Part shown: piece by piece, positions 26,461-37,753 of the stretch
Numbering within the stretch: position 1 is the stretch's first letter
How the letters are laid out: each line of letters starts with the position of its first letter
Origin: Atopsyche davidsoni
Lineage: Eukaryota > Arthropoda > Insecta > Trichoptera > Hydrobiosidae
Length of the DNA stretch: 64,000 nt
Assembly (NCBI GenBank): GCA_022113835.1
Contig: JAILWY010000019.1
Span: 1,178,001-1,242,000, forward strand
Direction of reading: 5' to 3'
Made by a program: the position numbers and the translations under genes
Notes under the pieces: generated by a model
What the model saw: only the letters and a program-made list of their open reading frames with translations
Databases searched by the model: none
Told to the model about the DNA's origin: nothing

Positions 26461-26461
26461 C

Positions 26462-26660
26462 ATTCATTGTCATCAACCATTTCCGATCCCCGAGCGAAGG
26501 TCAGCCCTCGATGTCACTCCCCTGGCGGACTGCAACCTTCACGCGCACGGTCCACCCCTTCCTGTGGACGGAAATTCCTCTACCGACTTCAATTAAATGC
26601 TTAATGCCAGTCGTCTCAGGTAAATCTTCACGTCTTTTTTTATTTCGACTCAAGTCAATT
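26462..26660. other. GC-richer exon-like or repeat-derived block
   Basis: About 150 bases here are clearly GC-richer than their flanks. The minus-strand frame (ORF 26501-26710, 69 codons) reads RREDLPETTGIKHLIEVGRG and ISVHRKGWTVRVKVAVRQGS before DIEG and stop, with balanced composition and alternating basic/hydrophobic residues. The + frame across the same DNA is also open and ends near a CAG/GTAAAT donor-like site at 26618-26626. I cannot tell which strand, if either, is coding. A transposon-derived fragment is as likely as an exon. Not recognised. Confidence 0.25.
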
Positions 26661-28263
26661 GTTTTATTACTGCTTTGAATTGCGCCAGTCCTGACGTACT
26701 TACAAGTCATATCTCCGTTCGAGATCTATACAAATATTCGCCATAATAAAATCGGTCGCTTCTGAGTCTCGCTTCGGCTCTTTATGTGTAAATACGTCGG
26801 GTAGACAAAAACTAGTGTATGTGTGAGTGTTCGCAAGTTACTAAAGAACATGCGATGCCTTAATTTGATTCTGAGAATTTTTATTGTTGATTTCTATTTA
26901 GAATACACTACGTAACGTCTAGAAACATTTTATAAATAATATATTAATATCAAACCTGTTTCAGAACGTGTCTGCCGTCAATTTACTGCATTATGGGTTG
27001 TAAAATGCCATCAAAAACGAATTTATCTTTAGTAATTATGTCTCTTCAATTATATATATTAAAAATAAAGTTTCTCCATTTATGTTAGCTTATAAAATAT
27101 CGGGTCTATTCTCATACGAAAATACTTGAACACGCCAGACGACTATATGTAATAGTATAAATTTATTTTTAATTGTTAATAATTTCATCGTATTGTATTT
27201 GATTACTGTATTGAAGTCTCTCGCACTCGATAAGTATACAATCGCAGGTTTTTTTATAGTCTCTTTATACATATGATTATAGTACTTAAAATTTACTATT
27301 TTTAAATTGACGGTGTGGCATTGCCGGGGTCAATTAACCTGGAAAAATCACAAATCATAATATGACCATTACGCACACGGGAATAAATATGAGTTTGAAT
27401 GAGAATAAAAAATGTTGGCGTAAAATATAAGAAACCACGAGGAAAAGTGCGGCGCGGGAGCTGGCTCACCGAGCCTCTTGTCTCTGTGGGTGATTCCGCG
27501 TATGTTGTTATACACAATTAATATGTAGAACGGCATTTACCGCTTTTCCTTCGTGCTGGCTTACTTAATTCATTTTCCTTCAATGAGCTGGCTGTACAAG
27601 TGATTGTTACAAAACCGTTTGGGACTCACCGGCACCGCGTCGTGTGCTTGTAAGCGACTGGGATTTTTCACGTATGGTATAATAATATTCTCGACAGGCA
27701 CTCGCGAAGTAATTTGTACTTTATCAGATGTGTAATTAAAGCTGTTCATAAATGTTAAACAATCATTAGGGGACTGGGGAATATCGTTAGGAACCCGCCG
27801 TTTTCGAACGCAGCTCTAATTCCTCGTCTTGTAATGTGTACTTTGATTCGTAGAATATTTTTATTACTATTCTCATGCATATAGAAGATTTTAATGTTTA
27901 TTTAATAACGCTCCCCTCTCTCGGAGTCTCATAGAGGTTAACGTCTTATTTATTCTTTTCGTAGAACAAACTATGAGAAGTCTTGCTATTAGTTCCCGGC
28001 TTACAAGTCAACGAGTTTTCAATATCAAGATGACTTAAACATGTTCTCGTATTTTATACAAAGTAAATAAGACATGTGATAAAAAGTAAAATATTTTTTT
28101 ATCAATGTGTATAGAAAGGAAAAAAAAAATAATGCTTGTAAACTAATATTTCGTTATATTTCTTTTTGGTAAAAAAAATGGTTTGTTACTATTTAAATAG
28201 CAACTTAATTATATTTTAATATAAAACATAGCTTTTTGTGGAATTTTATAGAATTATTGCGTT
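26661..28263. other. noncoding stretch with complex block at 27.3-27.8 kb
   Basis: AT-rich to about 27300. From 27305 to 27840 the sequence has higher complexity: TAATTAAAGC, AATTACC and ACTTAATTCATT words, an antiparallel donor-like GTGAGT at about 27624-27629 (-), and a GC-richer run around 27615-27660. This texture fits a regulatory element but no gene is visible. Confidence 0.35.
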
Positions 28264-28322
28264 TTATTTGATATTTATTTTGCACCAAACGTTTTCATGA
28301 AGTCCGGTGCAAGACCTTGCCT
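28264..28322 (-). other. possible short terminal exon
   Basis: On the minus strand the pyrimidine-rich GTTTTCTTTTTTAAG (about 28337-28323) is a good acceptor. It is followed by a frame GKARSCTGLHENVWCKINIK-like reading (first codons uncertain) to TAA at 28266-28264. Two AATAAA hexamers (complement of TTTATT at 28274-28279 and 28263-28268) overlap its end. Acceptor, stop and polyadenylation signals in 60 bases would suit a terminal exon, but in AT-rich DNA AATAAA is frequent. No supporting upstream exon was found. Confidence 0.12.
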
Positions 28323-30861
28323 CTTAAAAAAGAAAACAACATTAATCATGACAGTACAAGTACATGACAGCATACAATAATACAAACGTTGGTGATACAG
28401 TGGGTAAAAGTAAATAAATATTAATTACTTTTAACAGTACAATGCAAAAAACCAATTAAAATAAAAACACGTAACTTTGTCGCTCCGTAAATAAATAAGT
28501 TGTAGCACCTTTAATGCTCTCTGGGCGATGTTCACGTTATAATAAAGCAAGCCAGTAATTTGTCAATTTACCAACGCGCCTGGCAGACATTCAAATATTA
28601 CTATGTATCGTGACAAGCTTGCGCGTATCGAAATATTTAGTTTTAAGTTATATAACATTGAACGGAGGTACTATCGCACGGATCAATGTTAACAATGAAC
28701 ATGTAAAGTGTCGTGTTCCGAGCGCATAAAACTGTAGATGCCCCATACTTGATAGTATCTTTATTTCTTTTATTACGAGTCGCAACTCTTTACACACGTA
28801 GCTATTTTTTATAATATGCCGAGCGAAAATTAGCCTATTTTAATACTTCAAGTAAATGCCTTAGTCACAGTCGGAAAACAAAGTTACTATGGAAATATCT
28901 TTTCCCCGCTTATTAACTAAAATAAAATACACTGCATCGGTATTTTACGGACGTAATAAATGACACTGTTCCGGCTTGATAGCTCACTGGCCATCTTGCG
29001 GACTTTCATCCGAGAGATTAACCTTTTCTACTTATAAAACATATTATGGATCAAGTATTTGTGTCGGGAATCTATTTTAATTACCACTTTTGGTAACGAG
29101 TTACGTGTGCTGGTAATAATAAACTGAACTATGACTATAAAATGACGACTTTAAAATTTTTATCTGTAATATTTATTTTTAAGATACAAAAATATATATA
29201 TATATTTATGTGTGTGTGTATGTTGGTGGTGTGTGTCTTATTTTAAAACGTTATTATTAAAGAGGTCTATTATTTTACCAGTCACACACGACTGAAATGC
29301 CAATTCATTACCTGGTGCCTGTGAATATTGAAGATTCTGGTTAATTTTCGATTAATTTCAATTCGAAGATAGATTTAACGGCAACACGAAGTGAAATGAC
29401 GTATGAAACGGGTTGGGCGGAGGTTACCGGCGACTGACCGCAACTCCCACCCTCGCCTACCTGCGGCCTGCCTGACAGATTTCCGCCCAAGATAACCGCC
29501 CTGGTGTTAAGTGCCCTTCAGACGGAAACTCGCTAAAGTTTAAAGCGAGGATGGTTTATTATGAATTACCTCAAATAAACATGTGTGTATTCTTTTGTGA
29601 TAGATACATTTAAATTATTGATTATGACACTAGGATAGAATCTGGGTTAAATCAGTTAGTTTTTATTTTGTTTAAAATATTAATTGTCTTCGAGTACCGA
29701 GTAAAGGAAAACTATTTTTTGTGACTCAAATGCTCGTGACCTCATGACCACACCAAAGCAAGCGCCGGAGACGTAGCAAGCCGGGCGGTTACGAATGGCG
29801 AACTGATCAAACTATTTGTGCTTGAATATCTTCCAGTGCAAATTTAAAGTAAAAGCACATAATGATGAACAGAATCATAAAACCGAAATTTCACTTTCTG
29901 AAATATGTGAGAATTCGCATATAATCATAACAACCCAACAAGTAAAATAATCATAAGATTTTTTGGAATCTTCCACTCATTGAACCTTTTTTTAAATATT
30001 ATATAGCAAGATGAATATAAAAAAATATGTGGGGAAGAATTTAATTTTAATGCGATTTAAGAATTAAAATGAATTAATTAGTGCAGATACAACGAGTTGG
30101 AGCTCGGGTTAAGCTCAACAACAGAAACAACAGAAGCATTATAGCTATTTTGTGATGCTTTCATTTTTATTATAATAAATATGTTTATTTAATTTATACC
30201 CTCGTTGGTATATAATTCGTTTATTTACGGAATAATAAAGAAAATTGTTTTTTTTTTAAATAAAACTACGTTCAATTTGAAGATAAAGATCAAACGAAGA
30301 AATATACATCAACAAAAGTTAGGGAAAATTATTTATTTTAGAAAATATTTATCCGAGGCAATTTTTAAATTTTTAATAAACTATAATTTTTGTTTCATCG
30401 CTTATATGGAGTGGAGTTACTTACAAAAAAAAACTAATGTAAATTGATAATTAACAAAAAAAATTCTTCACCGCCAGAACGCATTCGACTCAATTCTGAA
30501 GATACCATAATAAGAAGGTGAAATCATTAATTTGACCCTCCGCAAACATAATTTAAGTAAGTTTCTTTAAACACCATTTATTTGTAAAGGCTGAATGATT
30601 ATTTCTCGGTTCTGGCAGCTTTTTCAATTGAACTTAATTTGTTTACATTTAAATTCTTGCATGTCCGTCGGGCGGCACGCTATGCAGAGTGCCAAAATGC
30701 GCTGCATTAAGGGCCTCCGCGAACTGCCGGCTCGGAACTGAAAGATATTATTTCACTAAGTGTATCTACACGCCGAAAGTGACGTTTATGGGTTAAATTA
30801 TCAATCTAGCTAAACGGGAAATCGATGCCTAATTTATTGGAATTCCTTTATCAAAGCGCGC
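28323..30861. other. AT-rich noncoding stretch
   Basis: No gene is seen. There is a TA/TG microsatellite at 29191-29235 and a GC-richer patch at about 29405-29505. The 80-codon lysine/asparagine/phenylalanine-rich frame at 30205-30447 reflects A/T composition and is not considered a gene. Confidence 0.45.
29191..29235. repeat. (TA)n(TG)n microsatellite
   Basis: TA units pass into TG units with a GGTGGTG interruption. Simple compound repeat. Confidence 0.85.
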
Positions 30862-31044
30862 TTAACTCTCACGCATGCTGATTTGTTCCGAAATTATTAT
30901 TAAAATTAGAGCAGTCTTTTGCTTGTTGATCGCGTTCGTCACCTGGTAAATGAGTCCCAGACCGATGAAGGAGTATTTGCGGTCCATGCGTAGCATGCAC
31001 GAGAACATTCTCAACGATGAATGTTTTAAATGGATAAAGTCTAT
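30862..31044 (-). other. small open frame or conserved-looking block
   Basis: Minus-strand frame of about 60 codons between stops, containing ATG at 31008-31006. From that ATG it reads MFSCMLRMDRKYSFIGLGLI then YQ, and could either splice at CAG/GTGACG (exon end 30943) or run on as VTNAINKQKTALILI to TAA at 30864-30862. The block is less AT-rich than its flanks and amino-acid composition is plausible for a protein, with a short hydrophobic stretch. The opposite strand also carries a donor-like CTG/GTAAAT in the same place. I do not recognise the peptide. A noncoding regulatory block is an equal alternative. Confidence 0.2.
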
Positions 31045-32499
31045 TTATTTTAGGCAGAAAAAAACATATTGTCTTTTACATACCTATTTACATTACTTTT
31101 ATACTAAAGCATGTTTAAAACATTGATTTATGTGTGATATTTAATTTTTATTTTTCTGTGATATTTAATAGTTACAAAGTAAATTAAAAAAAATCATTTA
31201 TTTACTATAAATATTACTAATTAACTTTTATTTGTACACAAAGTCTTATAAAATGATGTCATTCTCCAAATTGTCAGTTACTTTCATAAACCCCTCTCGA
31301 TATAGCTCCCTCGACTGAGGCACCCTTACATAGACTGGCAGTCTTTTCTTATCGACCATCCCTTCTTATTATTACAGCCCTCCCAGAGATAACAACTGCA
31401 TAGAACAAAAAGGTGAAAAATAATTTTGGCTGTTCGAAACGCAATATATACAACGGATCTTTATCGTTTTTTTAAATTTTAATTCTGAGTTCTTATTGAA
31501 TAAAAAAATCCATCAAATTAAAATGTAGCTTAATCGTTACAAGATGCTAGAAATTATATAAAAAACGCAAGTTTTGGAAACTAAAAGTCTCACTCGATGA
31601 ATGATGTCATGACGTGATGATCTCACGTACGTGTGTCAAATTATTTTATTATTGAATTATTCTGAATTTTGATCAATTATAAGCTTTTCAAAAAAATACA
31701 TGAAATAATATATTTTATGCATGGTGTATTATATATTAAAAAATATGAAGCTTTGTGCCTAATTTAAAAAAAAAATGTTAATACTTGGAACATTAACTAT
31801 TAGAGGAACGGCAAAAATCTCATGAGTTATTTGGCAAACTTCGAGAAACTTCTTTTTCTGTGGCCATTACCGTTAATAAGTTTTTAACATATGAATCTGT
31901 TTACTCGAAATAATATCCTCTGTTTTTGTATTGTTCACATTTAATATGACAGTTCTAATACAATGTTTGATTTACAGTTCTCTATTGTGCTCTTCTATAC
32001 GTGATTCTTAATAAAATAATTTATATTAAACTAATTTAGTGAACCCACGCTCACTGGTCGCAGCTGTTGTTCAAATATCCTGTTGTTTTTTATTGACATC
32101 ATTATCTTGAATCGGTTATTTTTATATAACCATAAATATTCAAAGACATAACATTTTATTAATATTTAAAAACATGCCTAGAAATATTATAAATGATATC
32201 TAACCTGAAATTTAAAAAATATTTTTTGAAAGTATCATGAGATTAATTGATTAATACATATTATAATAGTGTTTAAAGCTTATGGTAATATTTTTTAAAT
32301 AATATATTGATGATTATAATTAACAAACAATAAGCTCAGAAATATGTAATAAAGGAAAAAATACACATTATTTGACAACATACAAGCAAAAAAAAAAAAA
32401 TAGACAACTCTTTCGCATAGTGGAAAATCAAATTCCGATGTTGGTCATTTTAGTAATTTCTTAAATTTTTCAAATAAAGACTCGGTTTCGGCAAGTAAG
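31045..32499. other. AT-rich noncoding stretch
   Basis: Poly-A/T runs and a low-complexity background. A run of about 13 A ends near 32400. A minus-strand acceptor-like TTTCAG/GTTAGA near 32213 has a weak donor half. No gene is seen. Confidence 0.5.
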
Positions 32500-32880
32500 C
32501 TTAATAGTCTTGCGCGAGCATTAAGACACGAAACCACCTTGTGTTGTCCGGTTCACAACCACCCTCCGCCGGGTTGAGTGCGTGGCACGTGGTGACGTCA
32601 GGGCTGGGTGCAGCGCTGCAACCGCTAAGGAGCTCCGCGCTGCAGAACAGAACAACCCTTCCGCGGGGTCGCCATGGCGACGGGCCCCCGCCCCCAGACA
32701 ATGGGCCGCAGACTGATAGCCGCATTTTTTTCGCCTTTTAGTGTTAGAGTCGGTCGGGAGGGGTGGCTCGCGAATTTATTATTTTGCACGATGGATCGAT
32801 CGAGGTGTCGCGGTGCAGGCGGTGCGGCTGCAGCGGGCGGCCTCGAGCTCCAGCGCGATCGGCTCTTGATTTATTACCAC
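32500..32880. promoter_or_regulatory. GC/CpG-rich island with CRE and Pho/YY1-type palindrome
   Basis: A 380-base GC-rich, CpG-rich island in AT-rich flanks. It contains a full CRE-type TGACGTCA (about 32592-32599), an adjacent CACGTG E-box, several CTGCAG/GCTGCA words, and a perfect 14-base palindrome GTCGCCATGGCGAC (32668-32681) that carries the GCCAT core of Pho/YY1-type binding on both strands. These features suit a promoter or Polycomb-response-like element. Frames of 66-94 codons overlap on both strands and are explained by composition. Factor binding is inferred from motifs only. Confidence 0.35.
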
Positions 32881-33014
32881 CGACAATGCCTGCTGCATCT
32901 CTGGACAACTAGTTTCTACATTAAGCATTGTTTTTGTATAAGTGTACTTTTCATATAACTGAAAATATACTTGTAACTACAATTTTATTCAAATATATTT
33001 TCTATTTGCCTTTT

Positions 33015-33046
33015 TTACACACACACGCATACACACACACACACAT

Positions 33047-33129
<83 letters not shown>

Positions 33130-33134
33130 TATAT
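33015..33134. repeat. (CA)n(TA)n compound microsatellite, 120 bp
   Basis: CA units (with CATA interruptions) from about 33016 to 33056, then TA units, CACACA, TA units, CACACA and TA units again to about 33134. The long TA tracts are self-complementary and could extrude as cruciforms. The 88-codon frame crossing it is an artefact of the repeat. Confidence 0.95.
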
Positions 33135-33749
33135 CATATGGTGCCCATCCATCTCCTTGAAATGGCATTATCGGTTTTTATTTATCAGTCTTGACTTGGA
33201 TAGGCATATTATTTACTTCATCATTTTGCAGCAGCGTATTAATGATACAGTCTTATTCGCGATTATATTTTCGAATAAATAAAATATGACCTCAATGTTT
33301 ATTTTACATGCAATGACAAAACTTACAGATTGTTTTAAATAAATAGCTAATTAAAAAAATTATCTGTACAATTTGATTTGTTGTGTTATTAAAAGACCAA
33401 TAGAAGTTTCAAATATTTCATGAGTATTTTCATCTACCACATAACATACGACTTTTGATAAACTAATAAGCAATGCAACATTTTTCCTTTTTAACAAATT
33501 TACAAACTTTCAGATAATTAACCAGAATTAGGAAATATAAAACTGGCCGATTAATATTTCCTCAGAGGTATTTTTTTAATTACTTAATGCATAAACCATC
33601 TAATCACAAATCTAATTTTTGATGTATTAAATGTGCTCTTACTTATTATTCGGCTATTTATCAATTTATAAGTTTTCGCATATCAATATGATTTAAAAGG
33701 ATGTTGTTTTTTAGCTAGTTCGAGAGCGTAGACTCTGATACGTTGATAA

Positions 33750-33896
33750 GTTCGTGCAGAAAGCTGTGAAATGATCGACGAGTTGCTAGAACTTAGAAGG
33801 TGTGCGGTAGCGAGGTCGTCGCTGCCACGTGTTTTCGGCGTAGCTTGTGAAAAATTAATTGAGAAATTTATGAAATGGACGGATCCCATCCATTAG
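33750..33896 (+). other. small open frame with helical character, unrecognised
   Basis: After stops at 33744-33749 the + frame is open to TAG at 33894-33896, with ATG at 33771. The 41-residue product begins MIDELLELRRCAVARSSLPR, continues VFGVACEKLIEKFMKWTDPI and ends in H. It looks amphipathic and helical, with balanced acidic and basic residues, unlike chance frames from this AT-rich DNA. The minus strand is also open across the block (68 codons, 33683-33889). No splice sites or homology are evident. It could be a decayed mobile-element fragment. Confidence 0.2.
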
Positions 33897-33899
33897 CCG

Positions 33900-36400
33900 T
33901 GTTCTTATTTTCGTAATGAAACACTTACGGGAATTTCTTGTTTCAAATTTAATTTATTTTTTCGCGTTTTTATTGTACATTTAAGGCATTTTTCGCATTT
34001 ATTAATTCAATGAAGCCTCACAAAATGATTTCCAAGAAATACCCGGGCGCCCTCCGAGGAGCCCCGCTGCAGCGCCTGGCCCGTGCAGCGCGCCCAGCCC
34101 GGCCAGCCCGCCAGCCCGGCCAGCCCGCCAGCCCGGCCAGCACGATATCGCAGGCCGCCCCGGGCGAGAAGGTCTGCGCCGCGTTTTCTCCGGCCGTCAA
34201 TAATAAGCCGGTATGAAATACGCGAAAACTTCTGAAGCATCCATTAAAGTTGCCGCGTTTTCGGTCGATCGCAGTCGAAAGAGGAGCAAACAAAAAAATG
34301 ATTATTAACGATCCGCCGTACGCGCACACGTATGGGCGCCGTAATTTACGGCACTAAGGCGCAATTATTTTTCGTTATATCTAGATGCCTAGGCGCCTAA
34401 TGCAAACATCACAAATTTACTTGAAAATGATTTATAAGTCGAGCGGGCCACCCCCCTGTCGATTTATATAGGCTGCATGTTATTTGTTCGCCCCCCGGCC
34501 CACGGCACTTTGGAAAAAATGGCCACCCCGTGTAACCCATTAAAACTGCCCCCCCGGCCACCCTCTTCATGAAATATTAAAAATCAAATTGCGCTTCTCT
34601 TTATTTCCCGCCCTGCCTCCCCGCGCCCCCGCGCCCGCGCCTCCCGGTATAATATAAAAATGAAAAATGTATTCGGAAAAAATTAATGTCCATCTATTAT
34701 TTATAATTTGTGTTTTATGTATATAAGCCGAACCGCCGGCGTGTTGCCCTCTCTTTTCGGCCGGGCGCTAGCGGCGTCTCGCTCGGCGCCGCGGTGACCT
34801 TTAGGGCGGCGCGTCCCGCTCGCACTCCCGGAGACGCGGCGCGCCTAGATGTGTGCGATTTTTAAAATATGAATGCGGAATCGAAATGAAATTTGATATA
34901 AAAATGTACCCTCCATTTAAGCTCGTCCGTGTGGCGCGCCGGTGTGCGGCGGCCTTTGCGCCGAGTGCGCCTGTGTGGGGCGGTTTTGTTTTTCGGAACA
35001 ATTTTTATTTTATTTGAGGACCGCGTGATGAACGGCGGGCCGCCCGGCCCGGCGCCCGCCTGCAGCCGCTCCGTCCTCCTCGGCCGAGTGTCGCGGTCGC
35101 GTCCGTCACTTGTATTTTAAATCAGATCGATCCGCCCGCCTACCTGAGTCCGCTCTTAATTAACTATTTTTGAGTTCGAGTGTCGCTCAATTAGAAGGCT
35201 TCGGAGTGGAATACGAAGACGATGTTTCATTCCCCTAATTGAACTCGGATTACGCGCCATTTGACAATACTCGCACTTCATTAATTTCCATTTAAAGTAA
35301 GCAATTACCGATATCGTGATTTCTTTAAATGCGATCAAAAATAATAATATGACCACTCGGGAAGACAAATCGCTCCGGAGAGCGGCTCGGTCGGTCGTGG
35401 TTGTTTTTTAGGAAAGCGATTAGAACATTTCATTTATAGTTTAACAAATGGCGGACTACACACTTCTTTTCTGATTATAACCTCTCACCCTGTAATTACA
35501 CTTCATTCTCCGAGCGATCATTAATACAAAAATACCGAATTCTCCGACCGAATCGATCGTCCGAGGCAATTATATATTTCAACGTTATAATTATTTTCGT
35601 TAACCCCCTCCGATCCCCCTCGTATGTTACCCTTTTTATAAGTGTACTTTATTTATTGCTAAACAATAAATTCATAATATCTGGGAATTACGCCCCGCCA
35701 TCGACTCGGCGGCGCATCCTCCCATTCGAGTAGAGAGCGATATCCAGCCTGCTCGACCTGGCCCTGAAAGTTCATCATTCGGGAACAGATCAGCCGGCGT
35801 TGTCGCACGTCTGTGAGCTGCAAAAGGTTGTCGAAGAATCATGTGTGAGTCGAGACAGATCGATTCGAACCGCTCTACAAAGATGCAGTACAAAAATAAA
35901 ACCGTCCGCCTGGTGCGGGCCGCCATCGGTTTTTAATAATATTATTTATCATTCCCGGAGTATGAATATAAGTTACGAACAAGCGCGCCGTCCCCTCTTT
36001 TTTATTACGCAGGCACGATAATTAAATTAATTAGTTCGACATTAAAAAGATGATGAAACACGATACATTTCTTCGAAATACATTACTCCATTTATCAACT
36101 TGTAGAATAAATAAAAAAGTATATGCGTCACCGGCCGCATTAATGTAAATTTTATTGCTTAAAAAATTTAGGGGTAGCGCGAGCAGGGCTCCCGCACCCG
36201 CGGCTCGCGAGGGCCCTCAGCCAGGGCTGTGCCGGCAGATCCGCCCATTCAGCGCCGAGTGCCAATCTCGAACACTCACCGCCGCCCCCGCCGACATCAA
36301 AGAAGCAGTCCGCAAGATTCCTTCAATAGATTCTGCGCCGCACGAGTGCGGTATACAGTATTTCGCATTTTGCTAATAAAGCAGTATCAATGTCGTTGCG
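33900..36400. promoter_or_regulatory. 2.5 kb CpG-rich complex block, candidate regulatory hub
   Basis: The densest region of complex sequence in the window. GC-rich segments (34030-34330, 34440-34560, 34610-34850, 34920-35150, 36170-36300) alternate with ordered AT-rich segments rich in homeodomain-type cores (CTTAATTAAC at about 35155, CTCAATTAG, CCTAATTGAA, TTCATTAATT between 35185 and 35290). GCCATTTT-type Pho/YY1 words appear at about 34516-34523, 35255-35261 and 35446-35452. A TATATAAG box-like word is at 34719-34726. Many small overlapping frames exist on both strands, none recognised. The pattern suggests a cluster of developmental enhancers or a silencer element. This is inference from texture. 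Confidence 0.35.
34095..34140. repeat. 17-bp tandem repeat, 2.7 copies
   Basis: Perfect tandem copies of CAGCCCGGCCAGCCCGC starting at 34095, 34112 and 34129 (the third partial, 12 bases). This GC-rich minisatellite creates the alanine/proline/glycine repeats in overlapping frames on both strands. Confidence 0.9.
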
Positions 36401-37104
36401 GAATGAGAAGTGTCTAGGAACGGGCGGTGTTTCCTATTTACTTGTGGTTTTTATCGTTATTTCTATTCCGACTCTGTTACGGCCCAAAGTAGTCCACTTT
36501 TTAACTAGCACAAACAAAGCATTTGATTGATGTTCCCAAACGGAGCTTGTTTTTACGGGTTGTGTTTGAATTTATATTATTTATTGATATTATTATGTAA
36601 ATGTTGTGATATTTTTAAGCCTACTTTTACAAGTAAAATATAAGATTCTAATAAAACACCGGTCTAAAATTAGCATATACGAACAATAAACATAATCTTT
36701 GTTCTTACAAGTATAAAGATTATCTTTATACGTTAATTAAAAATACTAATGTATTTTCGTTGTTATATTCAGTATTCTCAAAGTAAGTGCAAACAATATA
36801 ACTTACACTAAAATGCATGTTTTATTCACGGTTGTATTAGGTTGCATTTTTTGTGATGCCTCTTTTCTATATTTATTATCTGCTGCAAGTTAATTTAAAA
36901 TTTATGCAACTCCCAAATATAACAATTTTAAACGATTTTATACAATGTAATAAATATGTTCATTTATAAGTTCAACCATACAATTAGCGATATTCATTCT
37001 GCGAGCTTAACTAAGCGTAATTTTTTGCAATATGAAAAATCCTTTTAGACTCGTTTCTCTCATAACAGACATTGAGTGTGTCTTTAGAGTGCCTGTGGTA
37101 TTTT
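36401..37104. other. AT-rich noncoding stretch
   Basis: No gene is seen. T/A runs and short mixed words only. An acceptor-like GTGTGTCTTTAG ends at 37087 and could belong to the candidate exon that follows. Confidence 0.45.
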
Positions 37105-37267
37105 TAAAATTATGTGAACCTTCTACTGCATGAGGTGAATCTGGAATCTAAGGCGTACTTTAAATTCGTTGATTCAGTCGACTCTCTTTTTCTCAATTCA
37201 GTTGAATACCTTATATGCCATAAGACCGATCTTTTTGAAGAATTAATGCAGGGATATTGCGGTAAGT
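37105..37267 (+). other. candidate coding exon ending at a consensus donor
   Basis: The frame is open after a TAA at 37105-37107 and runs through VNLLLHEVNLESKAYFKFVD, SVDSLFLNSVEYLICHKTDL and FEELMQGYCG to a perfect 5' splice signal GCG/GTAAGT (37262-37267), where the exon would end at 37261. The peptide is acidic, with balanced hydrophobic residues and no low-complexity bias. It begins with GTG rather than ATG, so it would be either an internal exon (acceptor near 37108 unclear; the TTTAG ending at 37087 puts a stop in frame) or chance. Without splicing, the frame continues for 35 further codons past the donor to TGA at 37369-37371. Not recognised. Confidence 0.2.
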
Positions 37268-37698
37268 ATTTCGCAAGTTGCAGCTATCGCGCGGCGCAGC
37301 CCCGTCTGCCTGTAAATCCTCGAGGTGCCCCTCAATCACCACACTTCGAGTGTGCACAATACTGCGTTTGAACTTGTTAATAGCTTTCATTGAAATTATT
37401 AACTAAAAATACATGTGAAAAATAAAATAAAATAATTTTAAAAAAACGTTTTTCTACTTTACGCAAATCCTTTAATATTGTCAAGCTCACATACATATTA
37501 TTTTTTTGTTTTTATACGCTATACCTTAAAATTATCATCAAATTATTAACATAAATGTAAATATATTTTAGAATAGCTTTTCTTTAACTTTGACTCTAAA
37601 ATAGTTTCTGTAAAAAGTAAAATAAATAGTAAAAAATTACCGATGCATTGAACTAAAGAAAAGCAGCGTGTCTATTGCAAAAATTATTTCATTTGAAT

Positions 37699-37703
<5 letters not shown>
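37268..37703. other. AT-rich noncoding stretch
   Basis: Apart from the continuing frame to 37371, only A/T-rich sequence lies before the TA repeat. No gene is seen. Confidence 0.45.

Positions 37704-37750
<47 letters not shown>
37704..37750. repeat. (TA)23 microsatellite
   Basis: An uninterrupted TA run of 47 bases, the longest pure dinucleotide run in the window. Self-complementary and likely polymorphic. Confidence 0.95.

Positions 37751-37753
<3 letters not shown>

Noticed and set aside
30205..30447. 80-codon lysine/phenylalanine/isoleucine-rich frame
   Set aside because: Amino-acid content reflects A/T-rich DNA; no initiation or splice context.
32928..33194. 88-codon frame across the CA/TA microsatellite
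   Set aside because: The His/Thr/Tyr/Ile repeats are a direct translation of the dinucleotide repeat.
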